Numbered from the stretch's first letter, positions 44,449 through 54,683 are shown. The stretch is DNA of 64,000 bases from Luteirhabdus pelagi (GCF_016827595.1 NZ_JAECMS010000005.1:259277-323276), one strand, 5' to 3'. The notes: a model not told the origin generated them from the letters alone. Translations and numbers: made by a program.

Positions 44449-45921
44449 TTAATTATTTTTAAGCCAATTGCTTGAAAATTCGCAAGTTTGGTAGTCTTCA
44501 TTGACGTTTACATAAGTATCGCCAATCTTCTTATTTTGCCATTTTTCGATAGCGCGGACTTGCTTTTCCTTTAGGGCTAATTCCTTAATACGCTCGTAGT
44601 CTTCAGAGTAATCTGCGGTATGCTCTTTATACTTTCGGGTTACCGTCAATAATTTAAACATTTTGCGGCCTGTACGTCCCTCGTCGGTATAGACTTTAGA
44701 CACTTCGTTCGCCTTTAAGTTGTAAATCTGCGCACTTAGTGCTGGATCCATTTTGGTAAGTTCAAAACGCGTATCGCCCGTAGTTGGATTAACCAATTGC
44801 CCACCGTTGTTTCTCGTTTCATCTTCATCGGAATACTGCCGTGCCGCTTCTGCAAAGGAGAGCTCACCACTTTCTATTTTCTTACGAATATCTTCAATTT
44901 CAGATCGCGCAGCATCAATGGTAGTCTGTGAAACATCTGGGATTAGAAGCACGTGACGAACATCCAATTCCTGTCCACGGATTTTATCTACCATCAAGAT
45001 GTGGAAGCCGAATTCTGTTTCGAAAGGTTCGCTAACCTCGCCTTCCTGCAGGGTGAAGGCAGTTTCAATAAACTCTTTGGCGAGCGGTGCATTTTTCTTT
45101 ATTCCTTTATACAATCCGCCTTTACCTGCAGACCCGGGATCTTTAGAATATAGTACTGCCTTAGTTGCAAAACTAGCTCCATTTTCGACTACATCAATAC
45201 GCATTTGACGAAGGCGATCTATTGTTTCTTGCCGTGCTTCTTCTGTAATTTCAGGTTTAATGACAATCTGTGCAACTTCGACTTCAGAACCGAAGACAGG
45301 TCTTTCATCTTCAGGAATAGAATAGAAAAACTCTCGAACCTCTTCAGGTGTCACTTCCACTTCCTCTACAATAGTTCGCTGCATTTCACTAGCCAAACGT
45401 GTGGTTTTATTCACTTCAAATAGCTCACTTCGAAGTTGAGCCATATTTTCTTTTTTATAATACGCTACAACTTTTTCTTCGCTTCCCAGTTCGCTGACCA
45501 TATATTCCATCTGCTGGTCGATCATCTGATTAATTTCAGCATCGGCGACAAAAACACTATCGATTTTGGCGTGATGGGCATACAATTTATCCTCCATTAA
45601 CTTTCCTATTAACTGACAGCGGGAAATTTCGTCGACAGGAAACCCTTGCTGTTTCAATTCTAAATAGCTTTTATCGATATCGCTATCTAAAATTACATAT
45701 TCGCCAACCACTGCGCTAACGCCTTCTGCCTTAAAACGTTTGAACGCCTTAACAGAGTCTTTTTTGGCCGATACAGTTTTCATTTCAGTTTCAGACTCCT
45801 GAACAACTCCAGTACTGTCTACTGTAACGACATTTTGAGCTGTCAGACTGCTACCGACTATCAGGGCCGTAAACACTATTGCTTTACTTATAAATTTCAA
45901 ATGATTTATCATTCCTTGCAT
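44449..45921 (-). CDS. SurA-like periplasmic peptidyl-prolyl isomerase
   Basis: A 490-residue SurA-type chaperone. A signal peptide ends near residue 30; an N-terminal chaperone region is followed by two parvulin (rotamase) domains, the first with VEVAQIVIKPE near residue 222 and GKGGLYKGIKKNAPLAKEF near 268, the second starting RHVLLIPD near 322. It helps outer membrane proteins fold. A shorter start at 45912 is possible. It overlaps the end of the lipoprotein gene by 38 bases. Confidence 0.88.
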   Translation of the reverse strand: MQGMINHLKFISKAIVFTALIVGSSLTAQNVVTVDSTGVVQESETEMKTVSAKKDSVKAFKRFKAEGVSAVVGEYVILDSDIDKSYLELKQQGFPVDEISRCQLIGKLMEDKLYAHHAKIDSVFVADAEINQMIDQQMEYMVSELGSEEKVVAYYKKENMAQLRSELFEVNKTTRLASEMQRTIVEEVEVTPEEVREFFYSIPEDERPVFGSEVEVAQIVIKPEITEEARQETIDRLRQMRIDVVENGASFATKAVLYSKDPGSAGKGGLYKGIKKNAPLAKEFIETAFTLQEGEVSEPFETEFGFHILMVDKIRGQELDVRHVLLIPDVSQTTIDAARSEIEDIRKKIESGELSFAEAARQYSDEDETRNNGGQLVNPTTGDTRFELTKMDPALSAQIYNLKANEVSKVYTDEGRTGRKMFKLLTVTRKYKEHTADYSEDYERIKELALKEKQVRAIEKWQNKKIGDTYVNVNEDYQTCEFSSNWLKNN

Positions 45922-46732
45922 CTCTCGTTAAATCTTTTTCAAGTTTTTTTATCAATTCCAGTTTTCGCTTATTCAATAAAACCTGTTCGATGGTGGGTTT
46001 TACATATGATAGTGGGGCAATATCGTTGGTATTCAAACGATCTTTAACATAAATCAAATATACCCCTAATGAATCTTGCAGTTGTTGAAAATTCGAAATA
46101 TTTAGCATTTTGGCATTTTCATCTTTTAACACCGGCAATAATTCTTCCAATGCATTTTTCCGAACCCATGTAGAGTCGTTGAAATTATAGCGTGTAAACT
46201 GAATACTAATGGCATTCAAATCTTCTTGATCGCTTTCATTAAATCGCCTAAATTTTTCGACTGTTTTTCCCAAATTTGAAAAGGAAGGGGGCACTTGTAA
46301 ATAACGTACCTTCAACAGCTCATCGTTAAGACGGAAATTTTGTTTGTTTTCCTCGTAAAATGACTGCAATTCATTTTCGCTTACGGAACTGTCCAATTCT
46401 TGTGCCACAATTGCATTCTTATAGCCCTCCGTGTAAAGTTCCGTTTTATAATCCTTTAATAATCTATGATAATTCTCAAGTTGTTCATCGGGAAGGTTAA
46501 TCAGCGCCTTGTCCATTAGCAAGCGTTGCGTTGCCCAGCGATTTATGTAATTGTTAACGATAATTGTACTATCTGTTTCGGAGGTGCCGGCAGGTACAAG
46601 TCCTGAAAGATCTTCCCTGTATAAAAAGGTTTCGTTTACCCTGGCCACAGGTTCTCCTTCCGGCTCCTGTGTAAAATATTCGCAAGAAGCAACGGTAACG
46701 GCTACCCAAATCAGTACAAGAAACTTATTCAT
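45884..46732 (-). CDS. Parvulin-like lipoprotein of the OMP-folding cluster
   Basis: A 282-residue lipoprotein (lipobox VASC, Cys at residue 17). It has the chaperone half of SurA/PrsA-type proteins (VARVNETFLYREDL near residue 29) but its parvulin domain looks degenerate, so it may work as a holdase rather than an isomerase. It lies between the SurA-like and PpiC-type genes and overlaps the former. Confidence 0.72.
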   Translation of the reverse strand: MNKFLVLIWVAVTVASCEYFTQEPEGEPVARVNETFLYREDLSGLVPAGTSETDSTIIVNNYINRWATQRLLMDKALINLPDEQLENYHRLLKDYKTELYTEGYKNAIVAQELDSSVSENELQSFYEENKQNFRLNDELLKVRYLQVPPSFSNLGKTVEKFRRFNESDQEDLNAISIQFTRYNFNDSTWVRKNALEELLPVLKDENAKMLNISNFQQLQDSLGVYLIYVKDRLNTNDIAPLSYVKPTIEQVLLNKRKLELIKKLEKDLTRDARNDKSFEIYK

Positions 46733-46738
46733 ATATTC

Positions 46739-48700
46739 TTAAGAATCCAATTCCTTTTTCACACGCTTTAGAGCTTTATTATTAATTTCTACGGTATGTT
46801 TGCTTCGTAAATCTTCCATGAATTTTTGCTCAAGTTCCATTTGATAATCGCTCATAACTTTACCTCGAACCTTATCCAATGGGTTGAATCCTGCAGGTAA
46901 GATCTTCTTCACATTAACAACGATAAAGCTCCCATTCTGTTCATATATTTCAGAAACCCCCTCTTCAAATATGGTAGCGCTTGGAAGTTCCCGATCACCT
47001 TTCTCAAAAACACCTTCAGAAAACACAGCATTTATAGTTCCATTGCTATTTATTGTTTCCTTAATCTGTCCGACGGTATTGCCACTTTGTAGCATTTTAG
47101 CAATTCTTGAGGCAGATTGTTTATCTGTTGCTGTTGCGATTGTGGCTACCAATTGTTTTCCATGACGATAGTTGTCCTTATTTCGTTCATAAAAATCTTC
47201 CAATCCAACGGAATCTTTTTTGGCTTTGTTCCAAATATTTTCCTCCATAAGATCGAATATCAATAAGCCATCTCGATATTCGCTAATCACCGCTGCATAC
47301 TCTTCATTTTCCTCTTCCAGTCGATTTCTGAAATAATTCTTCAATTCCATGGTTTCAAACTCATCGTACATAGAAGTCAGTGCCGCTGTTTTCTTATTCA
47401 CACCCCTCATACGTTTTTGGCGCACGCTCATGTACTCTGCCAAGTCGCGATACTTTAGTGTTTTGTCTCCAATGGTAAAAAGTTTCGTTTCCAATTTAGG
47501 TTCTTGGTCATTATACTTCCATTTTCTACGCAGGACTGAATCGGTCACAAACTCATTGAAAAAATCAAGATATCCATTGTGCAACTTGAATCCGTATTTA
47601 TCCTTTATTTTTTGGTTTACTGCTTGGGTAACCACTTTGTGCCGATTTCCATCGCGAACTTGTCGTTCTAGCTTAGCAAGTTCCTCTTCAAACGTAGGTT
47701 CTGGAATTTCTTGCTCGAAACGAATAATATGCCATCCGAACTCACTCTTAACAGGCTTTGAAATCTCTCCAGGCTCATTTAAACCGTAAGCTGCGTTTTC
47801 AAATTCTTCACTTCTAAGATCTCCTCTACCAAAAGGACGAAGTTTTCCGCCTTTAATTGCAGAATTTTTATCATCGGAAAATTGTTTGGCCAAATTCTCG
47901 AAAGATTCACCTTGTTTCAACATGGTATAAATTTCCTCTGCCCTCTCCTTGGGATCGAAAGAGGCATCGCCGTTCTTATCAGAAATCATGATATGCGATA
48001 CCATAATTTGCGAAACTTTCTCTCTTCGGTCATTAACCTTTAGGATATGGTATCCAAATTCGGTTCTAATAATATCCGACACTCCCCCTACTGGAGTTTC
48101 ATAAGCGGCCGTTTCAAATGGGTATACCATAGTAAAAACGCCAAACCAGCCTAAATGTCCAGCAGTTTCGGAAGCATTTGGCTCTTCAGAATATTGTTTG
48201 GCCAGTTCATCGAACGGCTCTCCCGCCAATGCCTTTTCACGTACTTCCGTAATTTTTTTATAGGCTTTCAAGGTATCCTGTGGAAGATCGTCAAAAGCTG
48301 TGCGCACAAGAATATGATTGGCATTAATTTCCTCTTGACCTCTCTCATATGCTTCTCGAGCCAAGTCGGACGTTACTTTGTCTTCATAAATATAGTTCCG
48401 AGAAAGTTGCTCCTGATATTTTCGGAACTCACGACTGTAATTCTGTGTTTCATCCAAACCTTGCGCCCTCGCTTCGGTGGTTTTCAATTTATAGTCGATA
48501 AAAAGTTCCAAATAACCTTCAACGGTTTTCTGACTTTCGTCTTGTACTAGATCCAGATTCTTTTTATATACACGTTTGAATTCTTGTACAGAAACCGGTT
48601 CGCCATCAATAGACAGCAACACATCTTTTTTCTTTATTTGGCCAAAAGCCGTAGCACTAACGGCTAAAACAAATAGAAAAGCTATTTTACTCTTAAGCAT
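46739..48700 (-). CDS. PpiC-type peptidyl-prolyl isomerase with two parvulin domains
   Basis: A 653-residue periplasmic protein with a signal peptide (ATAFGQ near residue 21). Two rotamase domains are readable: the first starts ANHILVRTAFDDLP near residue 128 and ends ETAGHLGWFGVFTMV; the second starts SQIMVSHIMISDK near 232 and includes GGKLRPFGRGDLR. The C-terminal part is coiled and charged and may touch client proteins. It heads a four-gene unit (with the lipoprotein, SurA-like and MoxR genes) under a strong promoter. Confidence 0.9.
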   Translation of the reverse strand: MLKSKIAFLFVLAVSATAFGQIKKKDVLLSIDGEPVSVQEFKRVYKKNLDLVQDESQKTVEGYLELFIDYKLKTTEARAQGLDETQNYSREFRKYQEQLSRNYIYEDKVTSDLAREAYERGQEEINANHILVRTAFDDLPQDTLKAYKKITEVREKALAGEPFDELAKQYSEEPNASETAGHLGWFGVFTMVYPFETAAYETPVGGVSDIIRTEFGYHILKVNDRREKVSQIMVSHIMISDKNGDASFDPKERAEEIYTMLKQGESFENLAKQFSDDKNSAIKGGKLRPFGRGDLRSEEFENAAYGLNEPGEISKPVKSEFGWHIIRFEQEIPEPTFEEELAKLERQVRDGNRHKVVTQAVNQKIKDKYGFKLHNGYLDFFNEFVTDSVLRRKWKYNDQEPKLETKLFTIGDKTLKYRDLAEYMSVRQKRMRGVNKKTAALTSMYDEFETMELKNYFRNRLEEENEEYAAVISEYRDGLLIFDLMEENIWNKAKKDSVGLEDFYERNKDNYRHGKQLVATIATATDKQSASRIAKMLQSGNTVGQIKETINSNGTINAVFSEGVFEKGDRELPSATIFEEGVSEIYEQNGSFIVVNVKKILPAGFNPLDKVRGKVMSDYQMELEQKFMEDLRSKHTVEINNKALKRVKKELDS

Positions 48701-48732
48701 AGGTGAACGTATTTATTATTGTTGAAGCCCCG

Positions 48733-48762
48733 CAAAAATATAAAAAAGGCATGGTTACGCAA
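48733..48762 (-). promoter_or_regulatory. Promoter of the parvulin/MoxR cluster
   Basis: On the minus strand TTG (48762-48760), 19 bases of spacing, and TATTTTTG (48740-48733) match the consensus. The start lies about 30 bases before the ATG at 48700. Confidence 0.78.
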
Positions 48763-48856
48763 GGCTGTGCTATAACGAATCGTCTCTATTTTTCGTATTG
48801 AAAACTTAGTCGAAGTAGAAAAATTGTATCTTTCCCAATTATCAACTCGCATTATT

Positions 48857-49315
48857 ATGAAATATTCCGTAGAAATCATCATCAATGCACCAAGAAAAGA
48901 GGTTGTACAGAAACTAGAAGAACCTGAAAACCTGAAACATTGGCAGCGGGGACTAATTAGCTATAAGCACTTACATAACAAGGACATGAACAATGCAGGT
49001 GCCAAAATGCAACTTCATTACAAAATGGGAAAGCGGGAAATGGTCCTTACCGAAACCATTCTAGTCAATAACCTACCCTCAGAATTGCATGCGACATATG
49101 ATACGAAAGGAGTTCACAATATTCAAAAGAATTATTTTAAAGAGGTGGATGAATCAACTACTGAGTGGATTTCCGAAAGTGAATTTCAATTCGGAAGTTT
49201 TGGAATGAAAATGATGGGATTTCTCATGCCAGGAGCTTTCAAAAAACAATCGCGTCAGTATATGCGAGATTTTAAAGCGTTCGTAGAGGATGGCGCTTCT
49301 GTTTCTAAAGAATAG
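48857..49315 (+). CDS. SRPBCC family protein
   Basis: A 152-residue protein with the START/Bet v1 fold pattern: MKYSVEIIINAPREKVV-like start (here APRKEVVQKL), a WQRGL region and the terminal helix RQYMRDFKAFVED. The ATG at 48857 is preferred to an upstream in-frame start at 48824. The ligand is unknown. It diverges from the parvulin operon. Confidence 0.8.
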   Translation: MKYSVEIIINAPRKEVVQKLEEPENLKHWQRGLISYKHLHNKDMNNAGAKMQLHYKMGKREMVLTETILVNNLPSELHATYDTKGVHNIQKNYFKEVDESTTEWISESEFQFGSFGMKMMGFLMPGAFKKQSRQYMRDFKAFVEDGASVSKE

Positions 49316-49344
49316 AGCAATACGGCATTATAATGGAATGGTCT

Positions 49345-49375
49345 TTGTCTCCTGTAGTGAAAAACCGTAATATTG
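49345..49375 (+). promoter_or_regulatory. Promoter of the Skp-like gene
   Basis: TTG at 49345-49347, 20 bases of spacing, and TAATATTG (49368-49375, one mismatch to TAnnTTTG). It lies 20 bases upstream of the start at 49396. Confidence 0.6.
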
Positions 49376-49395
49376 CGGGCATAAAATTTTTTGAC

Positions 49396-49905
49396 ATGAA
49401 AAAAATAGCTAGCATTCTCATTCTATTTGTAAGTATAACTGCCTTTTCACAAACAAAGACAGGTACGGTAGATATCGATTATATTATTTCGCAAATGCCA
49501 GGGCTTGCACAGGTACAGGATAGCATAAACGCCTACGGAGCTGGTTTAGATGCCGATTTGAAGCAGAAAACCGACGAATACAAAGCATTAATTGCAACGT
49601 ATCAAGAAAAAGAGGCAAGCTTTTCTGATGCTGAGAAAAAGGAAAAGCAATCCGAAATCATTGCCCTAGAAAATGATATCACAAAATTTCGTCAGAACGG
49701 CGCACAACTAATTGCTATTAAAAGAGACGAGGCAATGCGACCTTTATATCAGAAAATTGCGGGTGCCCTCGAAAAGGTAGCCAAAGCACAAGGCTATACA
49801 CAAGTGCTATCCTTAAATGAAGGTGATGTGGTATATTTCGATGAGAACCATGATATATCCCTAGCTGTACTGAAAGAACTCGGTATTACACCGACACAAC
49901 AATAA
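49396..49905 (+). CDS. OmpH/Skp-like periplasmic chaperone
   Basis: A 169-residue Skp-type chaperone. The start at 49396 gives a signal peptide ending at ITAFSQ; a coiled-coil arm region follows (about residues 40-110), and GTVDIDYIISQMPGLAQVQ is the usual N-terminal strand. The ORF can be read from 49333, but that start adds a non-signal leader. It guides unfolded outer membrane proteins. Ends before a bidirectional terminator shared with guaB. Confidence 0.87.
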   Translation: MKKIASILILFVSITAFSQTKTGTVDIDYIISQMPGLAQVQDSINAYGAGLDADLKQKTDEYKALIATYQEKEASFSDAEKKEKQSEIIALENDITKFRQNGAQLIAIKRDEAMRPLYQKIAGALEKVAKAQGYTQVLSLNEGDVVYFDENHDISLAVLKELGITPTQQ

Positions 49906-49930
49906 TATTTTCCATACATACTGTAAAGAA

Positions 49931-49956
49931 AAAAGCCGCTATATATTGCGGCTTTT
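49931..49956. terminator. Bidirectional terminator between the Skp-like gene and guaB
   Basis: AAAAGCCGC (49931-49939) pairs with GCGGCTTTT (49948-49956) around an eight-base loop, with A and T runs at its ends. Confidence 0.92.
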
Positions 49957-49978
49957 TAAATGCTATACCCGCCCTTTT

Positions 49979-51451
49979 TTATCTACTATAATTTGGAGCT
50001 TCCTTTGTAATGGTTACATCATGTGGGTGACTTTCATGTATACCTGAAGAAGTGATCTTCACAAATTTTCCGTTTTTCTTTAAGCTCTCAATATCTTTCG
50101 CTCCGCAATATCCCATACCAGCTCGCAAGCCACCGATAAACTGTGTCATGCTTTCAACCAATTCACCTTTGTAGGCAACACGCCCTACGATACCTTCCGG
50201 TACTAGTTTCTTAATATCGTCTTCAACATCCTGAAAATAACGATCCTTCGATCCCTTTTCCATGGCTTCAACAGAACCCATACCGCGGTACGATTTAAAT
50301 TTACGTCCGTCGTAGATAATGGTTTCACCAGGTGATTCCTTTGTACCAGCCAATAGCGAGCCCAACATCACGCAGTCCGCTCCCGCAGCAATCGCTTTAG
50401 GAATATCGCCTGTATAGCGAATCCCGCCATCGGCAATAACCGGCACTCCAGTGTCCTTAATCGCATCGGCAACCTCTAATACCGCTGAGAACTGCGGAAA
50501 TCCAACTCCAGCCACCACTCGGGTGGTACAGATGGAACCTGGGCCGATACCCACTTTAACGGCATCAGCTCCTGCTTCTACAAGGTATTTGGCCGCTTCT
50601 GGAGTAGCAATATTTCCAACGACAACCTCCAATTCCGGAAATTTCATCTTCACCTCCTTTAATACTGACACCACGCCTTTCGTATGACCATGAGCCGTAT
50701 CAATTATGACCGCATCTACCTGAGCATTCACCAATGCTTCTGCCCGGTCTACCGCGTCTGCCGTAACCCCTAAGGCAGCTGCAACACGCAAGCGACCATA
50801 GCTATCCTTATTGGCCATCGGCTTTTTAGTCATTTTAGTTATATCCCTAAATGTGATAAGACCTAAAAGTTTTCCGTTATCATCTACTACTGGAAGTTTT
50901 TCGATTTTGTTTTTTTGAAGAATGATTTCGGCATCCTTTAGGGAAGTTCCCTTTCCTACGGTAACCAAATTTTCTGAGGTCATCACTTCTGAAAGCGCCC
51001 GCTCATAATTTTTCTCAAAACGAAGATCCCGATTCGTAACAATACCAATCAGGGTTTCATTGTCGTCGATAATTGGAATTCCACCAATCCTGTATTCCTT
51101 CATGGTTGCCTGTGCATCACCAACAGTAGCCGTTCTAGGCAAGGTTACGGGATCTATTATCATACCACTTTCCGCACGCTTCACTTTACGAACCTCAGCA
51201 GCTTGTTGCTCTATTGTCATATTTTTATGAAGCACGCCGATTCCTCCTTCACGTGCAATAGCGATCGCCATAGCACTTTCGGTAACAGTATCCATAGCGG
51301 CGGAAACGATTGGGACATTCAATGAAATGTTTCTGGTAAAACGTGTTGAAATATCGACGGTTCGAGGAAGTACTTCAGAATAGGCAGGCACCAAAAGTAC
51401 ATCATCGTAAGTGAGCCCTTCGCCTAAAACTTTATTTTCGTGTGCGGTCAT
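49979..51451 (-). CDS. guaB: Inosine-5'-monophosphate dehydrogenase
   Basis: A 490-residue IMP dehydrogenase (IMP to XMP, first step to GMP). Two CBS domains lie at about residues 95-210; the catalytic loop [10 protein letters not shown] near residue 301 holds the nucleophilic Cys, and the flap is at RYFQDVEDD near 410. Complete and of normal length. A promoter element TATCTTTG lies at 51511-51504. Confidence 0.97.
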   Translation of the reverse strand: MTAHENKVLGEGLTYDDVLLVPAYSEVLPRTVDISTRFTRNISLNVPIVSAAMDTVTESAMAIAIAREGGIGVLHKNMTIEQQAAEVRKVKRAESGMIIDPVTLPRTATVGDAQATMKEYRIGGIPIIDDNETLIGIVTNRDLRFEKNYERALSEVMTSENLVTVGKGTSLKDAEIILQKNKIEKLPVVDDNGKLLGLITFRDITKMTKKPMANKDSYGRLRVAAALGVTADAVDRAEALVNAQVDAVIIDTAHGHTKGVVSVLKEVKMKFPELEVVVGNIATPEAAKYLVEAGADAVKVGIGPGSICTTRVVAGVGFPQFSAVLEVADAIKDTGVPVIADGGIRYTGDIPKAIAAGADCVMLGSLLAGTKESPGETIIYDGRKFKSYRGMGSVEAMEKGSKDRYFQDVEDDIKKLVPEGIVGRVAYKGELVESMTQFIGGLRAGMGYCGAKDIESLKKNGKFVKITSSGIHESHPHDVTITKEAPNYSR

Positions 51452-51503
51452 AGCAATTAAATTTTTTCCGAAGATAGCGGAAGTGGTTACTATTTAATTG
51501 CGT

Positions 51504-51511
51504 GCAAAGAT
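51504..51511 (-). promoter_or_regulatory. Likely -7 element of the guaB promoter
   Basis: CAAAGATA on the plus strand reads TATCTTTG on the minus strand, a full match to TAnnTTTG. No TTG at the usual spacing was found, so the -33 is weak or absent. Confidence 0.5.
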
Positions 51512-51655
51512 ACGATTTAAAGTCGAGAATAAATCATTCAAATGTGAATCGTTAGTCATCATCATAAATCAATAAAAGTATCTCATGCTTCACCTAAAAG
51601 AAAATAGATTTTACAAGACAGGAAATATCAGAAACTGATTAAGTGCTATGGTAGA

Positions 51656-52132
51656 CTAATAAGAAGTGGATACTTCTAGGGCTTCCTTATATTGAAGTCG
51701 TGCCATTGTTGCCCATTGTATAACCAACTTCTGTTGTGCATCTGTTAGGTCACCATGTACCCAAGTGTAGGAATCTAATGGCATTTCACCCTCTTCTACC
51801 ATTTCGATCAGTTCCTCTAGTTTATGGTCTTTTTTCTTCACGGAATATTCCTCCCATGCCGAAGCATTGAAATGGCCTTTTCCATGCTCGATATGTTCAT
51901 CCAACCAAAACGAAACTGGCGCTATTTCAGCATACCAAGGATAGGTTGTATGGTTGCTATGACAATCATAGCAATTCTGCTTTAGAATGCCCGCCACTTC
52001 GGAGGAAGGTTGCGTCTCTGCCTCAAAAGCGGTAACACTTTCATAAGAACTAACATTTTTATCAGGTCGTATGAACTGAATGACCACTAATGCGATAAGT
52101 AGAATGACTAGGACAATTTTTATAAACTTCAT
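51656..52132 (-). CDS. Heme-binding (Haem_bd) domain protein
   Basis: A 158-residue membrane-anchored protein with one N-terminal helix (about residues 2-22). The heme-binding motif CYDCHSNHT lies near residue 54 (CxxCH), followed by PWYAEIAPVSFWLDEHI, typical of the Haem_bd domain family. It belongs in the periplasm. Its redox partners are not shown here. It stands 59 bases after the 5'-nucleotidase-like gene. Confidence 0.85.
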   Translation of the reverse strand: MKFIKIVLVILLIALVVIQFIRPDKNVSSYESVTAFEAETQPSSEVAGILKQNCYDCHSNHTTYPWYAEIAPVSFWLDEHIEHGKGHFNASAWEEYSVKKKDHKLEELIEMVEEGEMPLDSYTWVHGDLTDAQQKLVIQWATMARLQYKEALEVSTSY

Positions 52133-52190
52133 AGGGCGGAAAACTAAGGTTGAACAAAAATAGTGTATTTCAGAAAACTACGATGGTAAT

Positions 52191-53741
52191 TTATTCCTTT
52201 GCCAATAAACTTAAATAGGCAATAACGGCTTTCCGAATATCGCTAGCCTCACTTTCTTCTTTTGGATCTGTAACGTTTTTGACTCCATCGGCTGTATTGG
52301 TTAGGAACGGTATATCGTATCCCTTCAGCAAAAAGTCGCTCATCGCAATTTGATAGGTTCTTCGATCGCTAATGCGTTTACCAGAGATAGTCCAAGCACC
52401 CGTTTCATCCTGTCCGATATTGTGTCGCTGTAAATAGGCTCCATTTCCTCTCTGACTTTTGCCATAGTCGAGCACACGTTTCAAAAGTTCACCTCTAATC
52501 GCTACTTTCTTAATATCGCCCCCAAATGGAAGTACCCGATACACATCGGTCGGAGTCAACGGCCCCTGCAGCATATCATCTACACGGAAGGATCCTCCAT
52601 TCACAATTGCGGCATCCACATCGTGATCCCAAGCATACGACATGGATGCGGTAATAATTCCCCCCAAATTAGTCTGTATACTTCTATTGGCATTATCGGT
52701 ACCGTCCAAGGGGGTTGGTGGAGTATAAATAACATCATCGGGATTTGCTCCGATTTCATTCATTTTGGTTTCCAAGACCGTATTCCAACGATTTACAATT
52801 CTTGTCACGCTCGGTTCCAACGGCACCTTTTCATCCAAATACATAATCTTGGAGTTTACGTGCAAAACCTGTGTTCGAAGGTTATAATTTAGGGAGTGTA
52901 TGTAAAGTGACTTTGCATTTGCATCTGCCTTTGCAATAACAGTATTATTTTCACGCTCGAGCATGCTATAATGTTCATGTCCACCCATAATTAAAGGAAC
53001 ATCCGGCAATACCTGTGCTACCCTCCTGTCTTGGTCTATGGACAAATGGGTAAGGCCAATTATAAAATCGGTTTGGGGTTGTAAAACATCATATACGCGC
53101 TGTGCTTCCTTATAGACAATTCCGTAATCGACGTATTCCTTTTGATTATCATCTAAGGTAAGTGCAAAGAACCCAAGTCTAATTTCGTTTCCAAGTTTAT
53201 CTTTTGCCGTCAATATTTTATAATCTGAAATAGGTTCCGTTCCGTACGAAAGCTTCGTTTCGAAAGGCTTCACCTCATCGCCTACGACATGACGAACATT
53301 GGAAGAGATCCAAGGGAAGGTAGATTCATTTAACCGTTGTTGCAGTTCCTCTTCCGATAGGTCGAATTCATGATTTCCGAAAGTGACCAAATCGAAATCC
53401 ATCGCATTCATAACTTCCACCATTTGCTTCCCTTTAATGGGTTCGCCATCCAGTTTCATAGATCCTAATAGCGATGGATTCAGAAAATCGCCTGCCATAA
53501 AAAGATAGGTGTTTGGATAGCGATCGCGAATGGAATCCACAACATAAGCAACCCGTGCCATACCGCCATATTTACCGCCTCCCAAGGGTGCTATTTCATA
53601 GACGTCATTGATCTGAATAAACTTCACCGTCATGATACCATTGCCATAATAAGGCTCTTCTGCTGGTGGTTCCAACAGGGTACATTGAACGGTAAGGAGG
53701 AGGAGTGCGAATAAGGCGAAAAAGGATGAAATCCGCTTCAT
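52191..53741 (-). CDS. UshA-like metallophosphatase / 5'-nucleotidase lipoprotein
   Basis: A 516-residue lipoprotein (start at 53741, lipobox TVQC near residue 20) with a metallophosphoesterase domain and a C-terminal 5'-nucleotidase domain. In the metal site the usual ND-x-H reads NDVY (IQINDVYEI), while GDFLNPS, GNHEFDL and GGHEHYS are present; the Tyr variant is known in one subgroup of the family. The C-terminal domain contains NGGSFRVDDML near residue 375. It overlaps or abuts the HMG-CoA lyase gene with one base between. Substrate, perhaps nucleotides, unknown. Confidence 0.85.
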   Translation of the reverse strand: MKRISSFFALFALLLLTVQCTLLEPPAEEPYYGNGIMTVKFIQINDVYEIAPLGGGKYGGMARVAYVVDSIRDRYPNTYLFMAGDFLNPSLLGSMKLDGEPIKGKQMVEVMNAMDFDLVTFGNHEFDLSEEELQQRLNESTFPWISSNVRHVVGDEVKPFETKLSYGTEPISDYKILTAKDKLGNEIRLGFFALTLDDNQKEYVDYGIVYKEAQRVYDVLQPQTDFIIGLTHLSIDQDRRVAQVLPDVPLIMGGHEHYSMLERENNTVIAKADANAKSLYIHSLNYNLRTQVLHVNSKIMYLDEKVPLEPSVTRIVNRWNTVLETKMNEIGANPDDVIYTPPTPLDGTDNANRSIQTNLGGIITASMSYAWDHDVDAAIVNGGSFRVDDMLQGPLTPTDVYRVLPFGGDIKKVAIRGELLKRVLDYGKSQRGNGAYLQRHNIGQDETGAWTISGKRISDRRTYQIAMSDFLLKGYDIPFLTNTADGVKNVTDPKEESEASDIRKAVIAYLSLLAKE

Positions 53742-53742
53742 A

Positions 53743-54606
53743 TTACTGATATTTGCCAAATAATTTAGTTGCTTCGTTATGGGCGCTTTCAAACGCCATT
53801 GTATTGATATTGGTCGTAACCTTTTCAGCCGTAAAAAAGCTGAGCATTTTTTCGGTAGGCATATTGCCCGTCAGTTCATCCTTGGCCATGGGGCAGCCAC
53901 CAAACCCTTGTATTGCACCATCAAATCTTCGACAACCTGCTTTATAGGCTGCGGAAACTTTCTCATGCCATTTCATGGGCGTGGTATGTAAATGAGCGCC
54001 AAATTCAATGTGGGGATAGCGGGGAATAAGGTTTGAAAACAAGTAATCGATGATATCGGGAGTAGAAGTTCCCACCGTGTCGCTTAGCGATAAGATGGTA
54101 ACACCCATGTCCGATAATTTTTCGGTCCACTCGCCAACGATATCCACATTCCATGGATCGCCGTAGGGATTTCCGAAGCCCATCGAAAGATAGGCAACTA
54201 CCTGTTTTCCATTGGCATTCGCCAAATTAAGAATTTCCTGTAAAACCACAATGGACTCATCTATCGTTTTATGTGTATTTCGCATTTGAAAGTTCTCGGA
54301 AATTGAAAAAGGATATCCTAAATACTCGATTTCGCTATATTGACATGCATCTTGAGCCCCACGAACATTGGCTACAATCGCCAAAAGCTTACTTCTAGTT
54401 TTTGAAAGATCCAACTTTCCCAATACCGCTGCCGTATCCTTCATTTGCGGAATGGCCTTAGGTGAAACGAAACTTCCAAAATCCAGCGTGTCGAAACCAC
54501 ATCGCAGTAGCGATTGTAGATACTTGACTTTATCCTCCGTAGGAATCCAGGTGCGAATACCTTGCATGGCATCGCGCGGACATTCGATAAGTTTCACCTC
54601 TTCCAT
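53743..54606 (-). CDS. Hydroxymethylglutaryl-CoA lyase
   Basis: A 287-residue HMG-CoA lyase (3-hydroxy-3-methylglutaryl-CoA to acetyl-CoA and acetoacetate), the end of leucine breakdown. Recognised by the start KLIECPRDAMQG, LDFGSFVSPKAIPQM near residue 40, the SDTVGT motif near residue 178, and GCRRFDGAIQGFGGCPMAKDELTGN near residue 225, whose Cys is catalytic. Cytosolic. It probably shares transcription with the phosphatase gene downstream. Confidence 0.92.
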   Translation of the reverse strand: MEEVKLIECPRDAMQGIRTWIPTEDKVKYLQSLLRCGFDTLDFGSFVSPKAIPQMKDTAAVLGKLDLSKTRSKLLAIVANVRGAQDACQYSEIEYLGYPFSISENFQMRNTHKTIDESIVVLQEILNLANANGKQVVAYLSMGFGNPYGDPWNVDIVGEWTEKLSDMGVTILSLSDTVGTSTPDIIDYLFSNLIPRYPHIEFGAHLHTTPMKWHEKVSAAYKAGCRRFDGAIQGFGGCPMAKDELTGNMPTEKMLSFFTAEKVTTNINTMAFESAHNEATKLFGKYQ

Positions 54607-54683
54607 GTCGCCAAAGATAACGGAATCGAATGATTTCGCTAGGGGGTTTAAATACCTATTTTAGGATGTGCCATAGGCTTCAT

